This document shows, piece by piece, positions 7,104-14,753 of a stretch of 18,518 nucleotides of DNA. The position numbers were made by a program, and so were the translations under genes. Under the pieces are notes generated by a model. It ran no database searches. It was not told where the DNA came from and was given only the letters and a program-made list of their open reading frames with translations. Position 1 is the first letter of the stretch. Each line of letters begins with the position of its first letter. Location of the stretch: positions 1 through 18,518 of the forward strand of contig JBOHWL010000120.1 of NCBI GenBank assembly GCA_050736615.1, read 5' to 3'. The stretch comes from JBOHWJ01 sp050736615. Its GTDB lineage: Bacteria > Desulfobacterota > Binatia > Binatales > Binataceae.

Positions 7104-7199
7104 TGTCATTCCGAGCGGAGCGAGGAATCCCGGAACTCTGTGCATTTTCCAAGGTTTTATCCGGGATTTCTCGCTCCGGCAGCCTCACTCGAAATGACA
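7104..7199. repeat. REP/MITE-like palindromic repeat element
   Basis: A 96-bp element folds into one long hairpin. The outer arms are TGTCATTCCGAG (7104-7115) and its complement CTCGAAATGACA (7188-7199), 11 of 12 pairs. The inner arms 7116-7133 and 7161-7178 match at 17 of 18 positions. A 9-nt insertion sits in the right arm and a 27-nt AT-rich loop lies in the centre. The TGTCATTCCGAGCG...GAGGAATC core is a widespread dispersed repeat in many bacterial genomes. No transposase is nearby, so it would be a non-autonomous element. Confidence 0.65.
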
Positions 7200-7256
7200 A
7201 CCGAGGCTTGTGAGGAAGTTCTTTCTAATCGTTGGCGCCCATTCATGAGCGATCAT

Positions 7257-8498
7257 TCATTCGTCGGGACTGTCGCCGCGCTCGGCCGCTAGCTCGATGT
7301 CCTTGTTCTCCTCGTAGTTGGGAGCGACATTCACCGTTTCAATTTCAGGCCGGGTACCATATAGGCGTTCAAGATCCCAGGTTGTAATCCATGATTTTAT
7401 ATATTGGCGCATGGATTTGGCCGCGGTAATTTCGCCGACATCGGCGGCAGTAACATCCCAGCCATAAGCGTCCGCATAGAAAGCTCTTATCTTTTGGAGG
7501 CTGACCTCCAACAGGGCGGCGTCCGGGGGCTTCAGCAGGACCTGTTTTCGCGCCAAGGTCTCCATCCCGAGGCGGGCACGCTCGGCGTTTTTCCGCTCAT
7601 TTTTGCCCGCCAGCTTGAGCGGGACTTGTTGGTCGTCGCAGCGCTTGTCGATCACTTCGCTGGTGAAATCATCGGTGATGGCGGCCACCGTGACCACGCC
7701 GGGCACGTTCTGCTCGGCGTCGAGATTCAGCCAACGAGCAAGTTCGGCATAAGCACGCCCGCGTTGCAGGACACTGTAACGTCCGATCAGCTCGACCTCG
7801 TCAAGCAACAGGACCCAGCCGCTATAACCGGCTGCCGCAATCAGGCGCGGCACAAAACGCAGCCGCTGCCGAAATAGTTCGGCTTGTTTCACAGGCTTGA
7901 AGGGGAAGCGCTTCGCGCCACCGATTTCACGCAGCCATTGCCGCACGTTCGCGAAGCCGAGCTTGCCGCCGGATAGGAAGCGCGCGATGTGTTTCACCCG
8001 CTCCGGGTCCGTGTTTGCATGCGGGAGTAGATGCAGCAATGCGGCGAACAATGGCGAGAGGCTTGCCTTGCCATTTTCCGCCCACTGAGCGAGATCGTCA
8101 TAAGCGCCGCCCTCGTGCCGAAGCTTCGAGAGCACCGCCGTCATCGCATCGTCATTGAGGTGTGGCACGGTGGCGCTTCGGATCGCGGAAACATAGAGCT
8201 TACTGAGATCGAACAGCGGGGTCTCCTTGCTGATGACCACCCGACTGACGATGAAGTTCTGGTTAAGGGCGACTTCCTGAAGGTAACCGAGCAGATGCGA
8301 TTTGCCGGCGCCAAAGCCGCCAGCGATAACCTGACCACTCGCCGGCTCGCCGCCATCTTTGAGTCGGCGTTGGCAGAACTCGAGGTTCTCCAGGAAGCGC
8401 TCGCGGATTTCGTTTTCAGCCGTTCCGAGCAGTCTGATTGCCGCACGATTGGGCACGCCCGCCCGTAATGCCTCGATAGCCTGACGTTCATCGCTCAC
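7257..8498 (-). CDS. BrxC/BrxD-type (DUF2791) P-loop ATPase
   Basis: A 413-residue protein, started at GTG 8498. The opening RQAIEALRAGVPNRAAIRLLG matches the N-terminus of BREX-type DUF2791 ATPases. Walker A is GGFGAGKSH (60-68, Lys66) and Walker B is WVLLLDEVE (228-236, Asp233/Glu234). An arginine-rich middle section and an acidic tail (NKDIELAAERGDSPDE) follow. In BREX defence, BrxD is an accessory ATP-binding protein. No pglX, pglZ, brxL or helicase occurs in this window, so a BREX role cannot be claimed. A TTG at 8525 would overlap the previous stop by 4 bp, but GGGGGAGGG lies before the GTG. This is the last gene of a three-gene leftward operon. The catalytic motifs are intact, so ATP hydrolysis is likely. 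Confidence 0.8.
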   Translation of the reverse strand: MSDERQAIEALRAGVPNRAAIRLLGTAENEIRERFLENLEFCQRRLKDGGEPASGQVIAGGFGAGKSHLLGYLQEVALNQNFIVSRVVISKETPLFDLSKLYVSAIRSATVPHLNDDAMTAVLSKLRHEGGAYDDLAQWAENGKASLSPLFAALLHLLPHANTDPERVKHIARFLSGGKLGFANVRQWLREIGGAKRFPFKPVKQAELFRQRLRFVPRLIAAAGYSGWVLLLDEVELIGRYSVLQRGRAYAELARWLNLDAEQNVPGVVTVAAITDDFTSEVIDKRCDDQQVPLKLAGKNERKNAERARLGMETLARKQVLLKPPDAALLEVSLQKIRAFYADAYGWDVTAADVGEITAAKSMRQYIKSWITTWDLERLYGTRPEIETVNVAPNYEENKDIELAAERGDSPDE

Positions 8499-8521
8499 GC
8501 GCTGAATTTCCCTCCCCCGGT

Positions 8522-9475
8522 TCAACGGCTGGCTTCGATGATAATTATCGGCGCCAGAGGATTATCTCGCGCCCGGGCGCGAACATCATCCCAGATGCGC
8601 ATCTTCAGCGCCGGATAGGCATCAATGCCGCGCTTGCGATCTTCGCCAATAAAGGCGTGGTCAGCGAAGATCGCGATGAAAAGGCGATCGAGCAGATCGA
8701 TATCGTCGACCAACTGGCGCATCACTTCGTAAGCGTCCATCACCGCGCCTGACGTATAGCGTCTGCCATCGCCGACCAGCGAGGCGGTGCGTGTCAATTG
8801 GCGAATATCCACGGCAAGTAGCAGGCCGGCGTGACCAGCCAGAACAACCCACCGGCACAACGATCGCAGCATGGCGCGGGCGTTATGCCGGCTGATTCGC
8901 GAATAGATATACGAGCCCTTGAGCGCGCTTAGCACTCTCAGCTCGCCTCGCAACCATTGCAGGATTGGCGCGATTTCCTCACCACCATGCCCCGCCGGTG
9001 CCAGGCGGTTCAGACATAGCTGCATGACAGCGATGCGGAAGTCTTGCGCCATGCCGGGGTCATCCATCAAGTCCGCAGTCAACCATTGATTGAATTCACG
9101 GCGCAGAATAGTGGCATCGATTCGGTTGATCTCCGCAATTTCCGTCATCGCGGCCGATTCGCCCGGATGGGGCCATTGATATCCATGCCGCCGGACCAGC
9201 CCTTCCACGAAACGCTGCGCGTCCGCCTCCCAGCTAATCTGACGAGATACGGCGAAGAACAGGTCCTGCATCATGTGAAGCTTCACATCCGCGCTGTTGA
9301 CGCTGGTAAAGACGAGTCCGTGCTCCGCGGCCTTGCCTTTCAAGGCGGCGTTCAATGCCGCAATGCCATTTTCGTCGGCGACCAGGAATTTGACCGCCGC
9401 GCCACCGGTGAGGATAAATTCACGCAGGTATTCCTTGTCGATCAACTCGAGCCATTCATTCAGCATCACCGCCAT
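8522..9475 (-). CDS. Degenerate BrxC/BrxD-like ATPase paralogue
   Basis: A 317-residue protein with no intact nucleotide-binding motif. At the expected Walker A place there is FILTGGAAVKFLV (20-32), with no GK[S/T]. At the Walker B place there is GLLLAVDIRQLTR (217-229), which keeps Asp223 but replaces the catalytic Glu with Ile. After it, the stretch IFADHAFIGEDRKRGIDAYPALKMRI (269-294) resembles the strand-turn-YPAL region that follows Walker B in DUF2791 ATPases. I therefore read it as a catalytically dead relative of the next gene's product, probably its partner in a mixed ring or dimer. It starts at ATG 9475 with an AAGGA site inside the end of the preceding gene. It ends at or just before the start of the ATPase gene. 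The homology call rests on motif order only. Confidence 0.6.
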   Translation of the reverse strand: MAVMLNEWLELIDKEYLREFILTGGAAVKFLVADENGIAALNAALKGKAAEHGLVFTSVNSADVKLHMMQDLFFAVSRQISWEADAQRFVEGLVRRHGYQWPHPGESAAMTEIAEINRIDATILRREFNQWLTADLMDDPGMAQDFRIAVMQLCLNRLAPAGHGGEEIAPILQWLRGELRVLSALKGSYIYSRISRHNARAMLRSLCRWVVLAGHAGLLLAVDIRQLTRTASLVGDGRRYTSGAVMDAYEVMRQLVDDIDLLDRLFIAIFADHAFIGEDRKRGIDAYPALKMRIWDDVRARARDNPLAPIIIIEASR

Positions 9476-9478
9476 CGT

Positions 9479-10276
9479 TCAGTCCTTGTCGAACCGGATA
9501 CCAACGTAAATCTTTTCCGCGCCCTGTTCGTCAACGACCGTGAGGCGCTGACTGACGACCTTGGTACCGGTGGCGGCCGGCAAAGCAAAGCGCCAACCGT
9601 CTTTCGTGCGCAGGTGAGGCTGGCGGTCGAGCAAGTGGATATCGCGTGCGAATTCCTCCTTGGGATATTCCCGCTCGGAGCCTGGCCAAAGCGTCATTAG
9701 TTCGTAAAGCTTGATTAATGGTGCCACCGGACCATTACCCGGCAGGTCCGGCGTCCAATCGCGCAGAATTCGCCTATCGAGCCGGCGGTAGACGTCAAAA
9801 AATGTCTCCAGCAGCTTTTGCTCGTTGAAACGCTGCGGCCGCTTTTGCCGGGCCAGCAGCACCTTCACCAGTTCTCGCGGCCTAAGGCGGCGTTCTGGTT
9901 TGCGGTTGACCAGCACGGCCAGGTCTTTGGCGGAAAGTGTCAACAACATCGGAAAGCAATAAAGGCGTCCGTCCCGCTCGAACAGTTTCAAGCCTGCGCT
10001 ATCCGCCTCCCGCAGTAACTCCTTGAGATAACCTCCTTCCGCGAAATACGCCTCGACTTCGAATTTCCATGACGAATCCGCGCTGGCCATTTCTTCCGCG
10101 AACCGTCCGGCGGCGTCACGCGCTTCGGCAAGGCCTTTGTTCAAGTCACGAAGTTGGCCGACCCTTGCACTGCTTCGCACCCTGTTCAGCTCGGCCAATG
10201 CGGATCTTGCGGCTTTGGAAACCACCGCGAGCCGATCTTCAAGCGCACTCAGCGACTGTTCGAGACTGGAATCCAT
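9479..10276 (-). CDS. Coiled-coil protein of unknown function, first gene of the ATPase operon
   Basis: I do not recognise this 265-residue family. The first ~70 residues are rich in Ala, Leu, Glu and Arg with heptad-like spacing and should form a coiled coil. The middle has alternating beta-like segments (GLKLFERDGRLYCFPMLL) followed by a basic stretch (RKPERRLRPRELVKVLLARQKRPQR) that could touch nucleic acid. The C-terminal third has more beta-like segments (VVSQRLTVVDEQG, IYVGIRF). There is no signal peptide or membrane segment. ATG 10276 follows GGGTGAGG; an in-frame TTG at 10288 has no ribosome site. The stop lies 3 bp before the start of the degenerate ATPase gene, so the three genes are clearly one unit. 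A structural or DNA-binding partner role is inference. Confidence 0.6.
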   Translation of the reverse strand: MDSSLEQSLSALEDRLAVVSKAARSALAELNRVRSSARVGQLRDLNKGLAEARDAAGRFAEEMASADSSWKFEVEAYFAEGGYLKELLREADSAGLKLFERDGRLYCFPMLLTLSAKDLAVLVNRKPERRLRPRELVKVLLARQKRPQRFNEQKLLETFFDVYRRLDRRILRDWTPDLPGNGPVAPLIKLYELMTLWPGSEREYPKEEFARDIHLLDRQPHLRTKDGWRFALPAATGTKVVSQRLTVVDEQGAEKIYVGIRFDKD

Positions 10277-10431
10277 CACCTCACCCAATAAGCCGAATAT
10301 CAGAAATCTCGGCTCACCGTCTACTTCATATGCAATGGTTCGTGACAGCGGTTGGACAGCACGCGCCGGACTTTTGTAGGCTTGTCGCTATACGCCGCGC
10401 GATCGCCGCGGCGATAGTTGCGGAGACCTTC
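10277..10431. promoter_or_regulatory. Divergent promoter region of the ATPase operon and thiolase cluster
   Basis: This 155-bp gap separates two divergent operons and must hold both promoters. ATCGCCG/CGGCGAT (10402-10415) is a perfect 14-bp palindrome 16 bp before the thiolase ATG. It is placed so that it could either bind a repressor or hide the ribosome site (CGGAGA at 10421-10426) in an mRNA hairpin. No firm -35/-10 pair was identified. Confidence 0.5.
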
Positions 10432-11607
10432 ATGGCCAACTGGAATATCAAGGATCAGGCGGCGATTACCGGCGTCGGCCATTCCAAATACGGCCGGCGC
10501 CTGATGCGCAGTCCCATCGATCTCGCCGCCGAAGCTATCAGCATGGCGCTCGCCGACGCGGGTCTGGACCGCGCACAACTTGACGGCTTGATCGTCAGTT
10601 TCGGCTCTCCGATCGGCGCCGACGGCGATAGTCTCGCCCAAGTGCTGGGGCTGCGGCTGCGCAGCTATAATCAAACCTGGTCACACGGCCGCTTCACCGC
10701 GAGCTGTATCCAATGGGCCGCGATGCAGGTCAATGCGGGGCTGGCGGACGCCGTCGCCTGCATGGCGGCTGTGAGCTTTTCGAGTTCACGGCGTCCGATG
10801 ATGGGCGGCGCGAGCGATCGTGAAGGCGCACGTGAGGCCGGCGGCGGCCATGGCGAGGATCCTGTCTACGGCATGACGTCGCCGGGTGCCGGTGCGGCGC
10901 TGGTAGCGCGGCGTTACTTCGAGCGTTACGGCGCCAGCGGCGAGCAATTGGCGGCCGTGCCCGTGGCTTTTCGCAAGCACGCCGCGATGAATCCGAACGC
11001 GATTATGCGTGAGCCATTCGGCCTCGCCGACCATCAGGCCTCGCGTCTGGTCTGTGAGCCGCTGCATCTGCTCGATTACTGCCTGATCAACGACGGTGCC
11101 GCGTGCGTGATTGTCACCACCTCTGAGCGGGCGCGGGATTTGAACAAACCGCCGGTGTATATCGGCGGCATGCAGGGTTTGCCCGCCGGACATGACGAAT
11201 TCATCTGGGCCTATCCGGGTTTCGGCGTGGCCCAGCAGCCCGCCTTTGACTATCAGGCGGGCGTGCAGCCGGTCTATCAGATGGCGGGCGTGACGCATGA
11301 CGATATCGACGCGCTGTTCACCTACGATGCGTTTTCGATTCTGCCGTGGATGGCGCTCGAGCGATTTGGCTTCTGCAAGCCGGGCGAGGCGGCGGCTTTC
11401 ACTCAGGACGGACGCATCGAATTAGGCGGCGAATTGCCCATGAACACCAATGGCGGTTTGTTGTCGGAGGCGCACATCATGGGCTGGAACCATCAGGTCG
11501 AGATCGTGCGGCAACTGCGCGGTGAATGCGGGCAGCGGCAAATCAAGGACGCGAAGATTATCCAGTGGGCCAACGCCTATGGCGATTCGCTCATCTATCA
11601 TCGTTGA
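10432..11607 (+). CDS. SCP-x-type thiolase / lipid-transfer-like thiolase
   Basis: A 391-residue thiolase-superfamily protein of the SCP-x (sterol carrier) type. It has the AITGVGHSKYGRR start, a nucleophile candidate Cys92 in FTASCIQW, the LINDGAACVIV block (218-228) and the late NTNGGLLSEAHIMGWNH motif (338-354) with His348. Enzymes of this group cleave or condense branched or sterol side-chain 3-ketoacyl-CoAs, and many depend on a DUF35 partner. The next gene is exactly such a partner. The open frame runs further upstream, but ATG 10432 is chosen because the conserved fold begins there and CGGAGA lies 5 nt before it. The first half of the active site is variant compared with degradative thiolases, so activity should not be assumed. 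Confidence 0.87.
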   Translation: MANWNIKDQAAITGVGHSKYGRRLMRSPIDLAAEAISMALADAGLDRAQLDGLIVSFGSPIGADGDSLAQVLGLRLRSYNQTWSHGRFTASCIQWAAMQVNAGLADAVACMAAVSFSSSRRPMMGGASDREGAREAGGGHGEDPVYGMTSPGAGAALVARRYFERYGASGEQLAAVPVAFRKHAAMNPNAIMREPFGLADHQASRLVCEPLHLLDYCLINDGAACVIVTTSERARDLNKPPVYIGGMQGLPAGHDEFIWAYPGFGVAQQPAFDYQAGVQPVYQMAGVTHDDIDALFTYDAFSILPWMALERFGFCKPGEAAAFTQDGRIELGGELPMNTNGGLLSEAHIMGWNHQVEIVRQLRGECGQRQIKDAKIIQWANAYGDSLIYHR

Positions 11608-11671
11608 GACGTGCGGGATTCAACTCCAGCGCGCCCGGTGAATTCAGCGTGTCCCGTGAAGGAGATAGCAG

Positions 11672-12091
11672 GTGGCCGAAGCGCATTATGAGAAACCTCT
11701 TCCTTCGATCACGCCGCTCAACCAGCCCTTCTGGGACGGTCTGCGGCGGCGGGAGTTGAAATTACAGCGCTGTGGCGCGTGCGCCAGATTCTGGTATCCG
11801 GCCTCGCCACTATGCCCGCATTGCTGGTCGCGCGATTTCGCCTGGACCATTGTCAGCGGACGTGGGCGGGTCAATTCGTGGGTGGTGTTCCATCAATCCT
11901 ACTTTCGCGGCTACGATCACGACCTGCCGTATAATGTCGCCGAAGTCGAACTCGAAGAGGGTCCGCGCCTGCTCACCAATCTGGTCGATATTACCAATGA
12001 TCGGATTCGCGCGGGGATGCGCGTGCGGGTGGTTTTCGACGACGTGACCGAAGCGATCACACTCGCCAAGTTTCGCCCGGACGAGAGTTGA
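11672..12091 (+). CDS. DUF35 Zn-ribbon/OB-fold protein, thiolase partner
   Basis: A 139-residue protein with a rubredoxin-like zinc ribbon (Cys34, Cys37, Cys48, Cys51; LQRCGACARFWYPASPLCPHC region) followed by an OB-fold (about 60-135). This is the standard DUF35 (ChsH2-type C-terminal) architecture. DUF35 proteins bind acyl-CoA and form complexes with SCP-x thiolases, HMG-CoA synthases or MaoC-like hydratases. Directly downstream of a thiolase, it most likely completes that enzyme. The GTG start at 11672 is preceded by AAGGAGA with suitable spacing. Its stop overlaps the region just before the first CoA-transferase, which supports a single transcript. Confidence 0.9.
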   Translation: MAEAHYEKPLPSITPLNQPFWDGLRRRELKLQRCGACARFWYPASPLCPHCWSRDFAWTIVSGRGRVNSWVVFHQSYFRGYDHDLPYNVAEVELEEGPRLLTNLVDITNDRIRAGMRVRVVFDDVTEAITLAKFRPDES

Positions 12092-12105
12092 GCAAGGAGT
12101 TGAAG

Positions 12106-13326
12106 ATGACGCCGCTACTTGAGGGTATCCGCGTATTCGACCTCACCGTCGCCGCGGTCGGACCGTGGGCGACCAAACTGTTGGGCGCCCTCGGCGCCGA
12201 CGTAATCAAGGTCGAAGCGCCGGGTGGCGACCTGCTCTCACATATGGTGCCGCCGAAGCTGCGCGGCGGCTCCGTGCTTTATATTTCGGCCAACCATAAC
12301 AAACGGATGATCGAGCTCGACCTGAAGACGGAGGCGGACCGCGCAATTGCGCTCAAGATCATCCAGCGCAGCGACGTGTTCGTGCAAAACATGAGGCCCG
12401 GCACAGTCGAGCGGCTCGGGCTCGGCTACGAGATCGTGGCGCGCACCAATCCGCGCATCATCTATGTCGCCGCCTCGGCCTATGGACGGACCGGCCCGAT
12501 GGCGACCGAAGCGGGGATCGATCCAACCGTGCAGGCGGTCTGCGGATGGTGTTCGATTACCGGTCCGGAGCAGGGAACATCAGGCGGGGCGCAGCGCAGC
12601 CGAGCAAGTGATTCCGTGAACTGCGCTCAACCAGGAGAAATGTTCCGTCATCTCGCCCATCTCGATCTGACCACCGCCACGGTGATCACGCAGGCCGTGC
12701 TGCAGGGCTTGCTCGCGCGCGAGCGCACCGGCAAGGGTCAGAAGATCGAAGTCGAGATGTTGACTGCCGCTATGGCACTGCAAACCACGCGCATCGCCGA
12801 GTACCTCGCCACGGGCGTGCAGCCCCGCCCGCTCGGCAGTGCGGCGGCCACCACCGCGCCACATCAGGCCTTCGCCTGCCAGGATAAAAAATACCTTGCC
12901 GTCGGCGTCACCGACGACGAACAATGGACGGGTTTGTGTCGCGTGTTGGGGCTTGAATCGATCATCAATGATCCGCGTTTTGAAACGAATCCCGCGCGTG
13001 TGTGTAATCGGGTCGCGCTGAGCGCGATTCTCGCCGGGAAATTTGCGGCCAAGCCCGCCGCATGGTGGCTGATGCGCCTTGGTTCAGAGTGCGTGCCCGG
13101 CGGCCCGTTCCTCAGCTTCGACGAACTCAAATATCATCCGCAAGTGATGGAAAACGAGTACATCGTTGAGATCGGCTCGCCGCATTGGGGGCGCATGTAC
13201 GCCGACGGTCTGCCCTGGAAGTTCAGCCGCACGCCGGCCGGACCGATTCGCGCCGGCGGCATGACCGGCGAGCACACGGCGGCGGTCTTGGCGGAATTAG
13301 GCATTACGGACGTGCCGCATGAGTGA
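12106..13326 (+). CDS. CaiB/BaiF (class III) CoA-transferase, copy 1
   Basis: A 406-residue class III CoA-transferase. It shows the opening LLEGIRVFDLTVAAVGPW, the ADVIKVEAPGGD strand (31-42), NHNKRMIELDLK (63-74) and the catalytic aspartate Asp187 in LAHLDLTTATV, followed by the GLLARERTGKGQKIEVEM segment. The family forms interlocked dimers and moves CoA between a thioester donor and a carboxylic acid via an aspartyl anhydride. ATG 12106 is preferred over an upstream TTG at 12088, because AAGGAG lies 6 nt before it. It is the third gene of the thiolase cluster. Substrates cannot be read from sequence; carnitine, formate/oxalate, bile-acid and aromatic acid transferases share this fold. Confidence 0.9.
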   Translation: MTPLLEGIRVFDLTVAAVGPWATKLLGALGADVIKVEAPGGDLLSHMVPPKLRGGSVLYISANHNKRMIELDLKTEADRAIALKIIQRSDVFVQNMRPGTVERLGLGYEIVARTNPRIIYVAASAYGRTGPMATEAGIDPTVQAVCGWCSITGPEQGTSGGAQRSRASDSVNCAQPGEMFRHLAHLDLTTATVITQAVLQGLLARERTGKGQKIEVEMLTAAMALQTTRIAEYLATGVQPRPLGSAAATTAPHQAFACQDKKYLAVGVTDDEQWTGLCRVLGLESIINDPRFETNPARVCNRVALSAILAGKFAAKPAAWWLMRLGSECVPGGPFLSFDELKYHPQVMENEYIVEIGSPHWGRMYADGLPWKFSRTPAGPIRAGGMTGEHTAAVLAELGITDVPHE

Positions 13327-14521
13327 GGGTAGTTGCGCGGGTTTTCGCGTGCTTGAACTGACGCAGGGTTTATGCGGACCGTTCTGCGCGATGCAATTGG
13401 GGGACGCCGGCGCCGATGTGTTGAAAATTGAGCCACTCGCGGGCGATTGGGCGCGGCAGGCCGGGCCGCCCTTCATCGGCGGAGAAAGCACCGTTTTCCT
13501 CAGCCTCAACCGGAATAAACGGAGCCTCGCGCTTGACTATCGCACCGACGAGGGCCGCGATTTGGTTCGGCGGCTGGCGCGTGATTGCGACGTGGTGGTG
13601 GAGGATTTGGGACCTGATCAAGCTGATGCGCTGGGTATCGGTTATAGTGCGCTCAGCCGCGACAATCCGCGCCTGGTCTATTGCGCGATCAGCGCGTTCG
13701 GCGAAGCGGGTCCGCTCAAACATTTGCCGGCAACCGAACTGGTCATTCAAGCAATGGCGGAATACACCGCCTCGCTCGGCCGCATCGGGGATCCGCCAAT
13801 TCGATTGGGCGCCGATGTCGCCAGCCTCAATACCGCGATTTTCGGCGCGCAGGCGATTTTTGCCGCCCTTTTTCATCGCGAGCGCGCGGGCGAAGGACAG
13901 CGCGTGGCGGTCAGTCAGTTCGGCAGCTTACTGCACATGCGCGGCATCATGTGGCATTCGTTTTCCAATCCCGACGACTGGTACGGATTCCATCTCGACC
14001 ATTACACCAATGCGCCCGACCACGGTTATCAGACCGCCGATGGCACCCTCTATTTCATTCTACGGCGCGGCAATACCGAAGATTGGGATCGGCTGATGCT
14101 CGAGTTGGGGCTTGAAGAATACCTCAGCGATCCGCGCTTTGCGGATTTCGGCCGCGCCGCCACCAGCGTCGGGCGTTACGCGGAAGCGGCCAAGCCGATT
14201 TGGGAGAAAGCGTTCAAGACGCGTCCGCGCCAGGAGATTATCGATTTGATTCATAGCGTGGGTGGCGACGCCGTTCCGATCCTTGATTATGCCTCGTTGG
14301 TTGCCCATCCGCAGACCACGGCACTGGGCGCGCTGACTCAAATCGAGCATCCCACCGCCGGCAAATTCACCACGGTCGCTCCATTTATCCGATTTTCCGA
14401 AACGCCGCTTGAGATTCGCACCGCGCCGCCGCTGCGCGGACAGCATACGGATGAAGTTCTGCGCGCGCTCGGCCTTGAAGCCGAAATCGCGCGTCTGCGC
14501 GCCGCCCGTATCGTCGCGTAG
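13319..14521 (+). CDS. CaiB/BaiF (class III) CoA-transferase, copy 2
   Basis: A 400-residue class III CoA-transferase, clearly different from the upstream copy. It opens with CAGFRVLELTQGLCGPFCAMQLGDAG, has the ADVLKIEPLAGDWAR strand (32-46) and places the catalytic Asp at residue 166 (LGADVASLNTAIF). HRERAGEGQRVAVSQ follows. The start overlaps the previous stop by 8 bp (ATGAGTGA), so the two transferases are translationally coupled and may form a mixed complex, as known for two-subunit family members such as benzylsuccinate CoA-transferase BbsEF. Asp166 is followed by Val-Ala-Ser, not the usual Val-[ST]-[ST]-Gly, so its catalytic loop is atypical. Confidence 0.88.
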   Translation: MSEGSCAGFRVLELTQGLCGPFCAMQLGDAGADVLKIEPLAGDWARQAGPPFIGGESTVFLSLNRNKRSLALDYRTDEGRDLVRRLARDCDVVVEDLGPDQADALGIGYSALSRDNPRLVYCAISAFGEAGPLKHLPATELVIQAMAEYTASLGRIGDPPIRLGADVASLNTAIFGAQAIFAALFHRERAGEGQRVAVSQFGSLLHMRGIMWHSFSNPDDWYGFHLDHYTNAPDHGYQTADGTLYFILRRGNTEDWDRLMLELGLEEYLSDPRFADFGRAATSVGRYAEAAKPIWEKAFKTRPRQEIIDLIHSVGGDAVPILDYASLVAHPQTTALGALTQIEHPTAGKFTTVAPFIRFSETPLEIRTAPPLRGQHTDEVLRALGLEAEIARLRAARIVA

Positions 14522-14753
14522 ACTTGTGCCAAGCTTGCTCGCGCGCCGCTTCCAAGTGCCTTGGGAAAATCCGTGAGCGCGAATACGGCGGCATGCGATT
14601 GGACAATTTCAGGCGCATTTTGTTAGGTTGGCTGCGGGTGCGCTGCGCCTCGAAGTTTTTGACGCAGCTCGCGAACTCGCTCGCCTGCTCGCTGTGCCCG
14701 CGGACGAGTTCAGTTAACCTAGTTTTTCGCCGCCGGGACGGAGGTTCGAATCA

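Larger units (their letters stand above)
6820..7256. other. 437-bp noncoding region with two palindromic repeat elements
   Basis: No conserved protein is encoded in either direction. The region carries the presumed tatA promoter at its left end and two neighbouring palindromic elements at its right end (7029-7080 and 7104-7199, described separately). It also lies directly downstream of the three-gene ATPase operon, so one of the palindromes may serve as its transcript end. Confidence 0.6.

Noticed and set aside
7029..7199. Possible CRISPR array
   Set aside because: Only two dissimilar palindromic elements, with no repeated unit of constant spacing and no cas gene.
7257..10276. Complete BREX, Wadjet or DISARM locus
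   Set aside because: No methyltransferase, PglZ phosphatase, Lon-like protease, helicase, SMC or topoisomerase-like gene is present in the window.
10069..10431. N-terminal extension of the thiolase frame
   Set aside because: It overlaps the start of the divergent coiled-coil gene and the extra residues are not thiolase-like; ATG 10432 fits the family.
14522..14753. Possible small gene between CoA-transferases 2 and 3
   Set aside because: Short frames exist but none has a ribosome site plus a protein-like composition; treated as noncoding.
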